From: Arthrobacter sp. NtRootA1 | Lineage (GTDB): Bacteria > Actinomycetota > Actinomycetes > Actinomycetales > Micrococcaceae | NCBI RefSeq assembly: GCF_019976975.1 | Contig: NZ_AP024630.1 | Location: forward strand, 3,720,001-3,784,000 | Direction: 5' to 3' | DNA length: 64,000 nucleotides | Shown: positions 8,986 to 16,416 of the stretch, piece by piece | Layout of the letters: every line of letters starts with the position of its first letter | Numbering within the stretch: position 1 is the stretch's first letter | Program-made: the position numbers and the translations under genes | Notes under the pieces: generated by a model | What the model was told of the DNA's origin: nothing | What the model saw: only the letters and a program-made list of their open reading frames with translations | Databases searched by the model: none

Positions 8986-9674
8986 GGGAAACATTAGGCC
9001 ATTCCATTAACGCTTTGGCCGGCATGGAGCCGCCGGTGACGCCTGACGGTGCGGAAGCACGTCGTTGGGCGGAGGAGGAACTATCCAAGGCGCAGTATGC
9101 CCAAGCCCGACCCAGTTGGCTGGACCAGCTTTGGCGGGATTTCCTGGACTGGCTCAACTCCCTGGAAGGGGACGGAACTTCCCCGGAAAGCAACTTCGCT
9201 GTTCCCGTCATCATCGCCTTGGCTGTGGTGCTCATTGTGGTGGCTATCTTCGTTGTCCGGCCCAGGCTGAATGCCAAGAGAAAGACCTCCGTTAGCGGCA
9301 TGTACGGCAGGGACGCGGCTGTGGATGCTGCGACGTACCGGAAGCGCGCTCTTGCCGCGGCCGACGACGGCGACTGGCCTAACGCCGTCGTCGATCAGTT
9401 CCGGGCCTTGGTGCGTTCCGCGGAGGAACGGGATGTCATTGAAGCGCGGGCCGGGCGGACGGCCGATGAGGCCGCAGGCCACTTGGGCCTGGCCTTCACC
9501 CCTGCTCAACACCGACTGGTCGATGCCGCCCGCCTGTTTGATGCGGTCCGCTATGGAGAACAGGCGGCAACACGCTCGGACTATGACGAATTGCGCAAGC
9601 TGGATATGGACCTCCTCGCCCTGACACCTGACTTCAGTGACCAGGAGCAGCAGGGATTCGCGGTGCCGCGATGA
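8982..9674 (+). CDS. DUF4129 domain membrane protein
   Basis: 230 residues. N-terminal segment (MRETLGHSINALAGMEPP, EARRWAEEELSKAQYA), one transmembrane helix at about 71-92, and a cytoplasmic C-terminal DUF4129 domain (about 120-210: TYRKRALAAADDGDWPNAVV, then RALVRSAEERDVI and RTADEAAGHLG). DUF4129 proteins occur almost only beside MoxR ATPases and DUF58 proteins; some are fused to transglutaminase domains. Function unknown. The ATG at 8982 overlaps the upstream stop; an internal ATG at 9024 is the alternative start. The 3' end overlaps the DUF4350 gene by 4 nt. Confidence 0.9.
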   Translation: MRETLGHSINALAGMEPPVTPDGAEARRWAEEELSKAQYAQARPSWLDQLWRDFLDWLNSLEGDGTSPESNFAVPVIIALAVVLIVVAIFVVRPRLNAKRKTSVSGMYGRDAAVDAATYRKRALAAADDGDWPNAVVDQFRALVRSAEERDVIEARAGRTADEAAGHLGLAFTPAQHRLVDAARLFDAVRYGEQAATRSDYDELRKLDMDLLALTPDFSDQEQQGFAVPR

Positions 9675-10864
9675 CCCTCAAGGAACAGGTGCCAGAAGCT
9701 TTACAGGGAGGAACTCCTCCTCATCGGCGGGTCAGCGCATTGTGGAGTTGGTTCCGCAGGCACTTGGTTTGGATTGCGCTGGGGGTGGTGTTTGCCGCAT
9801 TCGTGACGTTCCTGGTAGCGGAGCGGTTCTCGGCACCCAAGGATTCACGGTCCTTATCTACCCGTAATCCCGCTCCCGACGGGGCCATGGCCTTGGCCGA
9901 AATACTGGGGCGCCACGGTGTGGGCATAACTCCCACCGATACCCTCGAAGACACCCTGGCCGCACTTTCCGACGACGACTCCACCGTACTGCTGTATGAC
10001 CCCCGCGGTTTCCTGGACAGATCACAGTTGCAGGATGTGAGGGCTGCAGCCGGGCGGGTGGTGGTGGTCGCACCGCGCCTACGCACGTTGAACGGCCTCG
10101 ATCCGGACTTCCGTCCCGGCGGGGTGGTTCCCGAAGCGACAAAAAACCTTGAACCAGGCTGCGGCCAGGAAGACGCGGAGCAGGCGGGACCCGTTGCCGC
10201 ACAAGGACCGGTGTACCTGGGGCCCGTAGTTTGCTACGCCACCCGCAGTGATGGACCAGGACTTTACGTGTCCTCGGCCGATGGGCACGTCGTTGTTTTG
10301 GGGAGCACCGAGTTGCTGGAAAACCAACACCTCGCGGCCGCTGGTAACGCCGCATTGGCGACGCGGACCTTGGGAAGCGCCCCCAACTTGGTCTGGTACA
10401 CACCAGGCCTCGCGGATGTAGCGTCCGATAGATCCGCCCCGACGCTCAACGAGCTTGCACCGCCGTGGGTGGCGTTTGCGGGTCCATGGCTGGCCGTCAT
10501 AGCTATCCTTGCCATCCTCTGGCGCGGACGACGTTTGGGACCGTTGGTCTTTGAACCGCTTCCCGTGGTGGTTAAGGCCGCAGAAACAGCCGAAGGGCGT
10601 GCACGTCTATATCAGGATTCACGTGCCGTGGAACGCGCCGCCGACAATCTACGGGCAGGAACCCTCGCCCGGTTGGCCAAGCATTTCAATCTGGGGACGG
10701 ACACCACCGCGGAGGCCATCATCGACGCCGTGGCCCGGCGCCTTGGACGGCAGTCCCCCGCGATCCGGTGGGCGCTCATTGATTCCAAGCCGCAGACAGA
10801 AGGACAACTGGTGCAGTGGGCACAACAGATCGAACGAATCGAACAGGAGGCGACGGCCCGATGA
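9671..10864 (+). CDS. DUF4350 domain membrane protein
   Basis: 397 residues. TM1 at about 31-52 (HLVWIALGVVFAAFVTFLVA), an extracytoplasmic DUF4350 region with the family's early pattern (STRNPAPDGAMALAEILGRH, then TVLLYDPRGFLD, VVVVAPRLR and GLYVSSADGHVVVLGSTELL), then TM2 at about 260-283 and a cytoplasmic tail. The extracytoplasmic part resembles a Rossmann-like GATase-type fold. It is linked to both neighbours by 4-nt ATGA overlaps, implying fixed stoichiometry with the DUF4129 protein and the MoxR ATPase. Function unknown. Confidence 0.88.
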   Translation: MTLKEQVPEALQGGTPPHRRVSALWSWFRRHLVWIALGVVFAAFVTFLVAERFSAPKDSRSLSTRNPAPDGAMALAEILGRHGVGITPTDTLEDTLAALSDDDSTVLLYDPRGFLDRSQLQDVRAAAGRVVVVAPRLRTLNGLDPDFRPGGVVPEATKNLEPGCGQEDAEQAGPVAAQGPVYLGPVVCYATRSDGPGLYVSSADGHVVVLGSTELLENQHLAAAGNAALATRTLGSAPNLVWYTPGLADVASDRSAPTLNELAPPWVAFAGPWLAVIAILAILWRGRRLGPLVFEPLPVVVKAAETAEGRARLYQDSRAVERAADNLRAGTLARLAKHFNLGTDTTAEAIIDAVARRLGRQSPAIRWALIDSKPQTEGQLVQWAQQIERIEQEATAR

Positions 10865-11946
10865 GCAACCAGCCGAACAACTACACGGACAGCACCAACC
10901 AATACTCCGGTGGCGCGGCCCACCAGGTAAACCAGGCGCACGCAGGCGATCCGCATGTGCATGGAACACAGCAGGGCGGCCACCGCAGCGGTACGGAGGA
11001 TCCTGCCCGACAGTCCCTGCTGAACGTCCGGAACGAGGTTGGGAAGGCTGTGGTCGGGCAGGATCCCACAGTTACGGGCGTGCTGATCGCCCTTCTTTGC
11101 GGCGGCCATGTCCTGCTGGAAGGCGTGCCCGGCGTCGCGAAGACCCTGTTGGTCCGGGCGTTGTCCACTGCCCTGAGCCTGGAAACCAAGCGCGTACAGT
11201 TCACCCCGGACCTCATGCCCGGTGACGTCACGGGCTCCCTGGTGTACGACTCGCATTCATCGGAATTCACTTTCCGCGAAGGGCCGGTTTTCACCAACAT
11301 CCTGCTGGCCGATGAAATAAACCGAACGCCACCCAAGACGCAGGCCTCGCTCCTGGAAGCCATGGAGGAACGCCAGGTTTCCGTGGATGGCGTATCGCGG
11401 CCGCTCCCTGCACCATTCATCGTGGCAGCCACCCAGAATCCCGTGGAATATGAAGGAACCTACCCCCTGCCCGAGGCCCAATTGGACAGGTTCCTTCTCA
11501 AGCTGACCATGCCCTTGCCAGGCAGAGCCGAGGAAATCGAAGTGATCCGCCGGCACGCCGGTGGCTTCGACCCCCGAGACCTCGCTGCGGCAGGCGTGCG
11601 GGCGGTGGCTGGCGCCGTCGAGCTTTCCAACGCTCGTGTGGCTGTAGCGCAAGTGGCCGTCGCACCGGAAATCCTGGCCTACATTGTGGACGTAGTCCGG
11701 GCAACCAGGTCAGCCCCGTCCTTCCAACTGGGCGTCTCTCCTCGCGGCGCTACTGCCCTCCTGAACACTTCGAAGGCATGGGCCTGGCTGTCCGGGCGGC
11801 CCTTCGTGACACCGGACGACGTCAAAGCCTTATCGTTGCCTTGCCTCAGGCACCGGGTAGGCCTGCGTCCTGAGGCCCAGATGGATGGCATCCACGTTGA
11901 CGACGTGCTCGGAAGCATCCTCGCGTCCGTTCCGGTGCCTCGTTGA
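10861..11946 (+). CDS. MoxR-family AAA+ ATPase
   Basis: 361 residues. After a polar, Gln/His-rich N-terminus of about 45 residues comes a complete AAA+ module: Walker A GVPGVAKT at 88-95 (Lys94), Walker B LLADEINRTPPKTQ, sensor region FIVAATQNPVEYEGTYPLPE, an arginine-finger segment (EAQLDRFLLKL) and a C-terminal lid (GVSPRGATALL, PDDVKAL). MoxR ATPases act as chaperone-like remodelers that usually need a von Willebrand A partner; here that is the following DUF58 gene. The start overlaps the DUF4350 stop by 4 nt. The gene order matches the MRP-type MoxR subgroup. Confidence 0.95.
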   Translation: MSNQPNNYTDSTNQYSGGAAHQVNQAHAGDPHVHGTQQGGHRSGTEDPARQSLLNVRNEVGKAVVGQDPTVTGVLIALLCGGHVLLEGVPGVAKTLLVRALSTALSLETKRVQFTPDLMPGDVTGSLVYDSHSSEFTFREGPVFTNILLADEINRTPPKTQASLLEAMEERQVSVDGVSRPLPAPFIVAATQNPVEYEGTYPLPEAQLDRFLLKLTMPLPGRAEEIEVIRRHAGGFDPRDLAAAGVRAVAGAVELSNARVAVAQVAVAPEILAYIVDVVRATRSAPSFQLGVSPRGATALLNTSKAWAWLSGRPFVTPDDVKALSLPCLRHRVGLRPEAQMDGIHVDDVLGSILASVPVPR

Positions 11947-11989
11947 TTCTGCCGGTGATGCAGATGACAGCAATGGCAAGAGTGCCCTG

Positions 11990-13282
11990 ATGGCCATCAC
12001 GGGTCGTTTTGTGTTGCTGGCAGTTGCCGGGCTGGTTCCGTTGCTGCTGTTTCCGGCCTGGAGCACGGTGCTGTTCATCGTTATCGGACTGCTGCTGTTC
12101 CTGGCTCTTGACCTTATCCTGGCGGCTTCCCCAGCCAAGCTGGGCTTGGCACGCCAGCAACCGGGCAACGTCACTTTGGAGAGTCATGTTGATTCCGTCC
12201 TCACGGTGACCAACTTGGGCCGCCGAAAGCTGCGGGCGATGGTCCGGGATGGTTGGCAACCCTCCGCTGGAGCCCTTAACCCAGCCCAGGCGCTTGACGT
12301 TCCACCCGGCGAACGTCGCCGCGTGACGGTATCCCTAATGCCACGGCGTCGCGGCGATCTTGAGAGCCCACATGTGACGATCCGTTCGTATGGACCCTTG
12401 CGGCTGGCCGCACGGCAGCGGACGAGGACACTTCCCGCCCGCCTTCGAGTGCTGCCGCCTTTCCATTCCAAACGGCATCTGCCATCGAAACTTCGCAAGC
12501 TGCGCGAACTTGATGGCAGGGCGGCTGTGCAAATCCGGGGCGCGGGAACGGAGTTCGATTCCCTGCGGGACTACGTTCGCGGCGATGACGTCCGATCCAT
12601 TGACTGGCGTGCAACCGCCCGCCGCACATCTGTGGTGGTGCGGACCTGGCGTCCGGAACGGGACAGGCGGGTTGTGATCGTTCTGGACACCTCCCGAACC
12701 GCAGCGGCCAGGATTGACGACGAGCCGAGGCTCGATACCGGGATTGAGGCTGCGCTGCTGCTCGCGGTTCTAGCGGAACGGGGCGGGGATCGGGTTGACT
12801 TCCTCGCCTACGACCGGATGCTCCGCGCGAGGGTCGAATCTGCTTCGAAAGGCAACCTCCTGGCCCAACTCGTTCAAGCCATGGCGGCGTTGGAGGCCGA
12901 ACTCATAGAACTGGACTGGCAGCAGATCCCAGGCCAGGTACGGGCCGTATCGGCGCACCGCTCGCTGGTGGTGCTTTTGACAGCCCTCGACGGCGGCGCC
13001 CCCGAGGAAGGCCTTCTCCCCATGGTGGCCCAACTGGTCCGCCAGCACGTAGTGGTGGTCGCATCTGTCCGGGACCCCTTGCTGGCAGCAATGAAAGCCG
13101 GACGTTCCACCGCCAGCCAGGTTTTCCGTGCCGCCGCCGCGGAGCGCGCCCTGCTGGAACGCGCTGCGGTCACAGAACAATTGCGGCAACTCGGGGCTGA
13201 AGTGGTGGACGCCGAACCCTCTGAAGTCCCTCCCTTGCTTGCTGACACCTACATCCGGCTTAAAGCGGCCGGGCGGCTCTAG
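11990..13282 (+). CDS. DUF58 domain protein (vWA-like MoxR partner)
   Basis: 430 residues. Two N-terminal transmembrane helices (about 4-47) are followed by a beta-rich region and then the DUF58 signature GTEFDSLRDYVRGDDVRSID at about 184-203, continuing WRATARRTSVVVRTW. A vWA-like fold follows with a degenerate MIDAS-type start, VVIVLDTSRTAAARI. DUF58 proteins are the standard partners of MoxR ATPases. The start is 43 bases after the MoxR stop and lacks a strong ribosome-binding site, but no other in-frame start exists in the gap. A DUF4166 gene follows 11 bases downstream. Confidence 0.92.
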   Translation: MAITGRFVLLAVAGLVPLLLFPAWSTVLFIVIGLLLFLALDLILAASPAKLGLARQQPGNVTLESHVDSVLTVTNLGRRKLRAMVRDGWQPSAGALNPAQALDVPPGERRRVTVSLMPRRRGDLESPHVTIRSYGPLRLAARQRTRTLPARLRVLPPFHSKRHLPSKLRKLRELDGRAAVQIRGAGTEFDSLRDYVRGDDVRSIDWRATARRTSVVVRTWRPERDRRVVIVLDTSRTAAARIDDEPRLDTGIEAALLLAVLAERGGDRVDFLAYDRMLRARVESASKGNLLAQLVQAMAALEAELIELDWQQIPGQVRAVSAHRSLVVLLTALDGGAPEEGLLPMVAQLVRQHVVVVASVRDPLLAAMKAGRSTASQVFRAAAAERALLERAAVTEQLRQLGAEVVDAEPSEVPPLLADTYIRLKAAGRL

Positions 13283-13293
13283 GAAGGACTCCA

Positions 13294-14019
13294 ATGAACG
13301 AACCTATCTACCAGCTCGCCCTGGGCAATGATTTCACCAAGTTGGCACCCGAACTCCAGGAGTACTTCTCCCTGGCGGCAGGCTCCGGGTCATATGGAAT
13401 TGGTGAGGGGGTCTTTGACGTTGTAGGGTGCCAGCAAAAATGGTTGCGTCCTTTGCTGGCCCTGACGGGAAGCGAAGAGGCCTTCTTCCCTGAATACGGC
13501 GAAGGCATACCGTTCCGTATTGAGAACCATGCCCACGTGGATCCCTTTGGCCGGCAAGCCCTCACGGCACGGCGTGAAATCTACTTCCCCTCCGGGACGC
13601 GGTTGTTCCACGACACCACGAGCGCTATCATCACGCCGCAGACCGGCTCCGTCACGCCCGCACCGATCCGGTTGGTGGACCATGTTGGCCGTTACCGTCG
13701 CCTCGTCACGGACCTTGACGTAACTGCCATGCCCAACGGCCGGCTACGAGGTGTGTCGAAAGCCAGCCGGCTCTTCCTGGGTCCATTGCGCATTCCGTTG
13801 CCGGCAGCCTTGGACGCAAAGGCCTTTGCGGAGCAATGGTGGGACGAGAACGAGGGCAAGCACCGGATCCAGGTCAAGGTCATCCAACCCCAGATCGGCG
13901 TAGTGCTTGTCTATGCCGGCCGCTTCGATTACCGGTTGGCGCCTTACCTGGCCGGGGCTGCCCAGGGCACATCGCTCCCGCGCTATGCAGAACCGGATCG
14001 CTGGGAAAAGAGGATCTAG
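13294..14019 (+). CDS. DUF4166 domain protein
   Basis: 241 residues with no signal peptide or membrane segment; a strong AGGAAGGA ribosome-binding site precedes the ATG. The pattern fits DUF4166 (YQLALGNDFTKLAPELQEYF at 5-24, then YGIGEGVFDVVGC and GRLRGVSKASRLFLGPLRIP near the C-terminus). In other bacteria this domain is sometimes fused to a saccharopine-dehydrogenase-like NAD(P) domain. It sits 11 bases after DUF58 and probably shares the operon transcript; whether it works with the MoxR module is unknown. Confidence 0.83.
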   Translation: MNEPIYQLALGNDFTKLAPELQEYFSLAAGSGSYGIGEGVFDVVGCQQKWLRPLLALTGSEEAFFPEYGEGIPFRIENHAHVDPFGRQALTARREIYFPSGTRLFHDTTSAIITPQTGSVTPAPIRLVDHVGRYRRLVTDLDVTAMPNGRLRGVSKASRLFLGPLRIPLPAALDAKAFAEQWWDENEGKHRIQVKVIQPQIGVVLVYAGRFDYRLAPYLAGAAQGTSLPRYAEPDRWEKRI

Positions 14020-14045
14020 CCCTCGCCAATCATCCCTGCGACAGG

Positions 14046-14087
14046 CCAATCAACCTGTGACAGCCCGATCAACCCTGTGACAGCTGA
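14046..14087. repeat. Two tandem copies of a 19-20-bp unit
   Basis: The motif ATCAACC(C)TGTGACAGC occurs at 14048-14064 and again at 14068-14085, straddling the 3' end of the minus-strand MetE-like gene. No RNA hairpin is obvious, and I infer a simple local duplication. Confidence 0.6.
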
Positions 14088-15100
14088 TCAAGGCCATCGG
14101 CCACTTGGGTGAGTCGGGCAAGGACTTCCTTCGCTGTGGAGGGCTTCACGTGGGCGAGTCCCGTCGCCGGCGTTAGGCGCAGTGCCGGCAAGGCAGACGC
14201 CGGGAGGCCCAGTTGGCTCCAAGGCCGCCAAATGCTTTCCACAATGTCCGCGGTCCGCGGAAGCATGGCATCAGCATCCGCTGTGGGCATCGCACCGGCC
14301 CACACGCGTTTGCCCTTTTCCACTGCTCCGGCAAGGTGCTCCCACTGGCGGGTAGTCAACGCCTTCAGGGGAACAGCAACGCCATCGGCGCCCGCATCGA
14401 GTATGCGATCAATCGGGGCCTCGATCTCCGGTACGGCCACCACAATTTCGACGGCGCCCGCTGCCCTGAGCGCCTCGATCACCAACCGCCAGGCTCCCGC
14501 AACTTCCTCGCCGGGGATGGACCGCAGAGTCCGGTAACCACTCGCCGTCGGGATTGTTCCGCCCATCACTGCAGCAATATCCGGCTCGTCCAACTGGACC
14601 ACAACGCCCGCTCCGGGCACCGCTCCCGAGATCCGCTGAAGGTGTTCTGCGACTCCGGCTGCCAGTGACTCTGCAATGTCACGGCGTGCCCCAAAATCGA
14701 GGAGGGCTCTTTCGCCGTTGTGGAGGTACAAACCGGCTGCGAGGCTCAGGGGGCCCATCAGTTGGACCTTGATCCCGCTGGCTGAAACTTCTTCCGTTCC
14801 AGCGACATCAGCCAGGATGTTGATGTCAGTCGCAAGCGCAGACCGTGCCCGCTGGGCGTCCTTTCCCGGCCGGTCCACCAATCTCCAACCGTGGGGTTGA
14901 ACGTCCACGGCCAAGTCCACCAGCAGCGATGCTGTCCTGCCTACGGCATCGGATCCGACACCACGGTCCGGCAGTTCGGGCAGGAACGGAAGGTGGGGGT
15001 CCCCCAATTCGCCCCGGACGATCCGCAGGGATTCTGCAGGGTCAGTCCCTGGCCATGGGCCCAGAGCCGTCGCGCTGACCCGTTGCACTTCACCCGACAT
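14069..15100 (-). CDS. MetE-like (UROD/MetE superfamily) protein without zinc ligands
   Basis: 343 residues, the size of a single C-terminal MetE-type TIM barrel. Family features are visible: VQLMGPLSLAAGLYLHNGER, VVQLDEPDIAAV (the DEP motif) and a C-terminal segment aligning with the 'NPDCGL' region. However, the protein has no cysteine at all: the HxC zinc motif position reads VVAVPEIE, the later metal Glu is absent, and the CGL motif reads LTPATGL. Annotation pipelines would call it methionine synthase, but the zinc site that activates homocysteine is missing, so that reaction is doubtful. The ATG at 15100 lies 4 bases after the chorismate mutase stop, so the two are coupled. Confidence 0.85.
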   Translation of the reverse strand: MSGEVQRVSATALGPWPGTDPAESLRIVRGELGDPHLPFLPELPDRGVGSDAVGRTASLLVDLAVDVQPHGWRLVDRPGKDAQRARSALATDINILADVAGTEEVSASGIKVQLMGPLSLAAGLYLHNGERALLDFGARRDIAESLAAGVAEHLQRISGAVPGAGVVVQLDEPDIAAVMGGTIPTASGYRTLRSIPGEEVAGAWRLVIEALRAAGAVEIVVAVPEIEAPIDRILDAGADGVAVPLKALTTRQWEHLAGAVEKGKRVWAGAMPTADADAMLPRTADIVESIWRPWSQLGLPASALPALRLTPATGLAHVKPSTAKEVLARLTQVADGLDQLSQG

Positions 15101-15104
15101 ACTT

Positions 15105-15494
15105 TCAGGCCTGCTGGCTGGAGATCTGGTGATCCTCTGCGATGGCCTCATGATGGCGGATCACTTCACTGATGATGAAATTCAGGAACTTCTCGGCAAA
15201 TGCGGGGTCAAGATGCGCGTCCTCGGCCAGGCGGCGAAGCCGGGCGATCTGGGCTGCTTCCCGTCCGGGGTCGCCAGCGGGAAGCTTGTGCGTGGCCTTG
15301 AGGACCCCTACTTTCTGGGTGGCCTTGAAGCGTTCCGCGAGCAGGAAAACGAGTGTGGCATCGATGTTGTCGATGCTGGACCGGATGGAGAGCAGCTCAT
15401 CCATGACGCCGCGATCCACCTGGCCCGCGAGGGAACTCGCTGACGGGTTGAAGGAATCGTGGTCTTCGGGGAGGGCATTGTTCTGCTCGGTCAT
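15105..15494 (-). CDS. Chorismate mutase (AroQ class)
   Basis: 129 residues. A CM_2 helical domain occupies about 30-115: MDELLSIRSSIDNIDATLVF, FLLAERFKATQKVGVLKA, IARLRRLAEDAHLDPAFAE and FLNFIISEVIRHHEAI. The conserved helix-1 Arg, the KVGVLK lysine and the late ExIRHHE segment are present, so catalysis of chorismate to prephenate (phenylalanine/tyrosine branch) is expected. The ATG at 15494 has a GGGGA ribosome-binding site. A MetE-like gene follows after 4 bases; the plus-strand reductase starts 129 bases away divergently. Confidence 0.93.
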   Translation of the reverse strand: MTEQNNALPEDHDSFNPSASSLAGQVDRGVMDELLSIRSSIDNIDATLVFLLAERFKATQKVGVLKATHKLPAGDPGREAAQIARLRRLAEDAHLDPAFAEKFLNFIISEVIRHHEAIAEDHQISSQQA

Positions 15495-15622
15495 GTTCCC
15501 CAGTCTATGGGGTGCGGCGGTAGCGTTGCCGGTGTTACCTGACGGCATCCCGTAAGCAGTGTTCCTGCCGCGGGAATCGGTGCAGAATGGCAGCATCACT
15601 GCACTCGACCAGGGGAGCTTCC

Positions 15623-16279
15623 ATGAAAATCGCTGTCCTGGGAACAGGAATGGTGGGGCACGCCCTGGCTGGCAAGCTGGTGTCGTTGGGCCACGAGGTC
15701 ATCATGGGTTCCCGCGAATCCGGCAATCCCAAGGGCGAAGAGTGGGCCCGACAAGCTGGTCCACGCGCCCGTGCCGGCTCTTTCGCGCAAGCGTGCGCAG
15801 AGTCCGAGCTGATCGTGAATGCCACACCCGGTACTGTGAGCCTGGCCGTCCTCGCTGAAGCCGGCGAGGCCACCCTGAACGGCAAAATCATCTTGGACGT
15901 AGCTAATGCCCTGGATGGATCCAGCGGCTTCCCGCCATCGCTCACAGTCTGCAACACCGACAGCATCGCCGAGACCATTCAACGGACCTACCCCGAGCTT
16001 CGGGTAGTGAAATCCCTTAATACAGTCAGCGCCCCCGTGATGGTGGATCCTGGGCGGCTTCCGGGCCCACATGACATGTTCATGGCGGGAAACGACGCGG
16101 ATGCCAAGTCCACAGTGTCAGGCCTGCTGCAGGAGTTTGGTTGGGCGCCCGAGCACATCAGGGACCTTGGCGGACTCGACGCTGCCCGTGGCATGGAAAT
16201 GTGGCTGCCCTTATGGCTAAGGATCTTCATGCAGCAGCCGAAGGGAAAGATGTTCAACATCGCTATCGTCTCGGAATAG
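15623..16279 (+). CDS. NADP-binding oxidoreductase of the F420-dependent NADP reductase (FNO-like) family
   Basis: 218 residues. N-terminal Rossmann motif MKIAVLGTGMVGHALAGKL with MGSRESGN (Ser/Arg typical of NADP binding), then ELIVNATPG, KIILDVANALD, VVKSLNTVSAPVMVDP and DLGGLDAARGMEMWLPLWL, which follow the FNO/ProC-like fold. Such proteins transfer hydride between NADPH and F420 or act on other small substrates; the cofactor cannot be decided here. The ATG at 15623 has an AGGGGAGC ribosome-binding site. It is a single-gene unit followed by a GC-rich hairpin. Confidence 0.88.
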   Translation: MKIAVLGTGMVGHALAGKLVSLGHEVIMGSRESGNPKGEEWARQAGPRARAGSFAQACAESELIVNATPGTVSLAVLAEAGEATLNGKIILDVANALDGSSGFPPSLTVCNTDSIAETIQRTYPELRVVKSLNTVSAPVMVDPGRLPGPHDMFMAGNDADAKSTVSGLLQEFGWAPEHIRDLGGLDAARGMEMWLPLWLRIFMQQPKGKMFNIAIVSE

Positions 16280-16311
16280 CTCAGGAACCACCCTCCGCAA
16301 TGGAGACACTA

Positions 16312-16344
16312 AAGGCCCGCTCCCCAGCGTGGGAAACGGGCCTT
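16312..16344. terminator. Hairpin between convergent genes
   Basis: Perfect 8-bp stem AAGGCCCG / CGGGCCTT (16312-16319 with 16337-16344) just after the oxidoreductase stop. There is no clear T-run on either strand. It may stop transcription in both directions between this gene and the peptide ABC operon. Confidence 0.6.
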
Positions 16345-16364
16345 CGGTGCATTATCCGGACTTT

Positions 16365-16412
16365 CTCAGCGCCGGGCTAACTCAGTGCCGGGCTTTCTCA
16401 GTGCGGGCCTTT
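16365..16412. repeat. Three tandem copies of a 16-bp unit
   Basis: CTCAG(C/T)GC(C/G)GGGC(C/T) starts at 16365, 16381 and 16397 with exact 16-bp spacing, immediately before the stop codon of the ABC ATPase gene read on the minus strand. Copies differ at one to three bases. It lies in the 3' untranslated part of the ABC operon. Confidence 0.7.
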
Positions 16413-16416
16413 GGGA

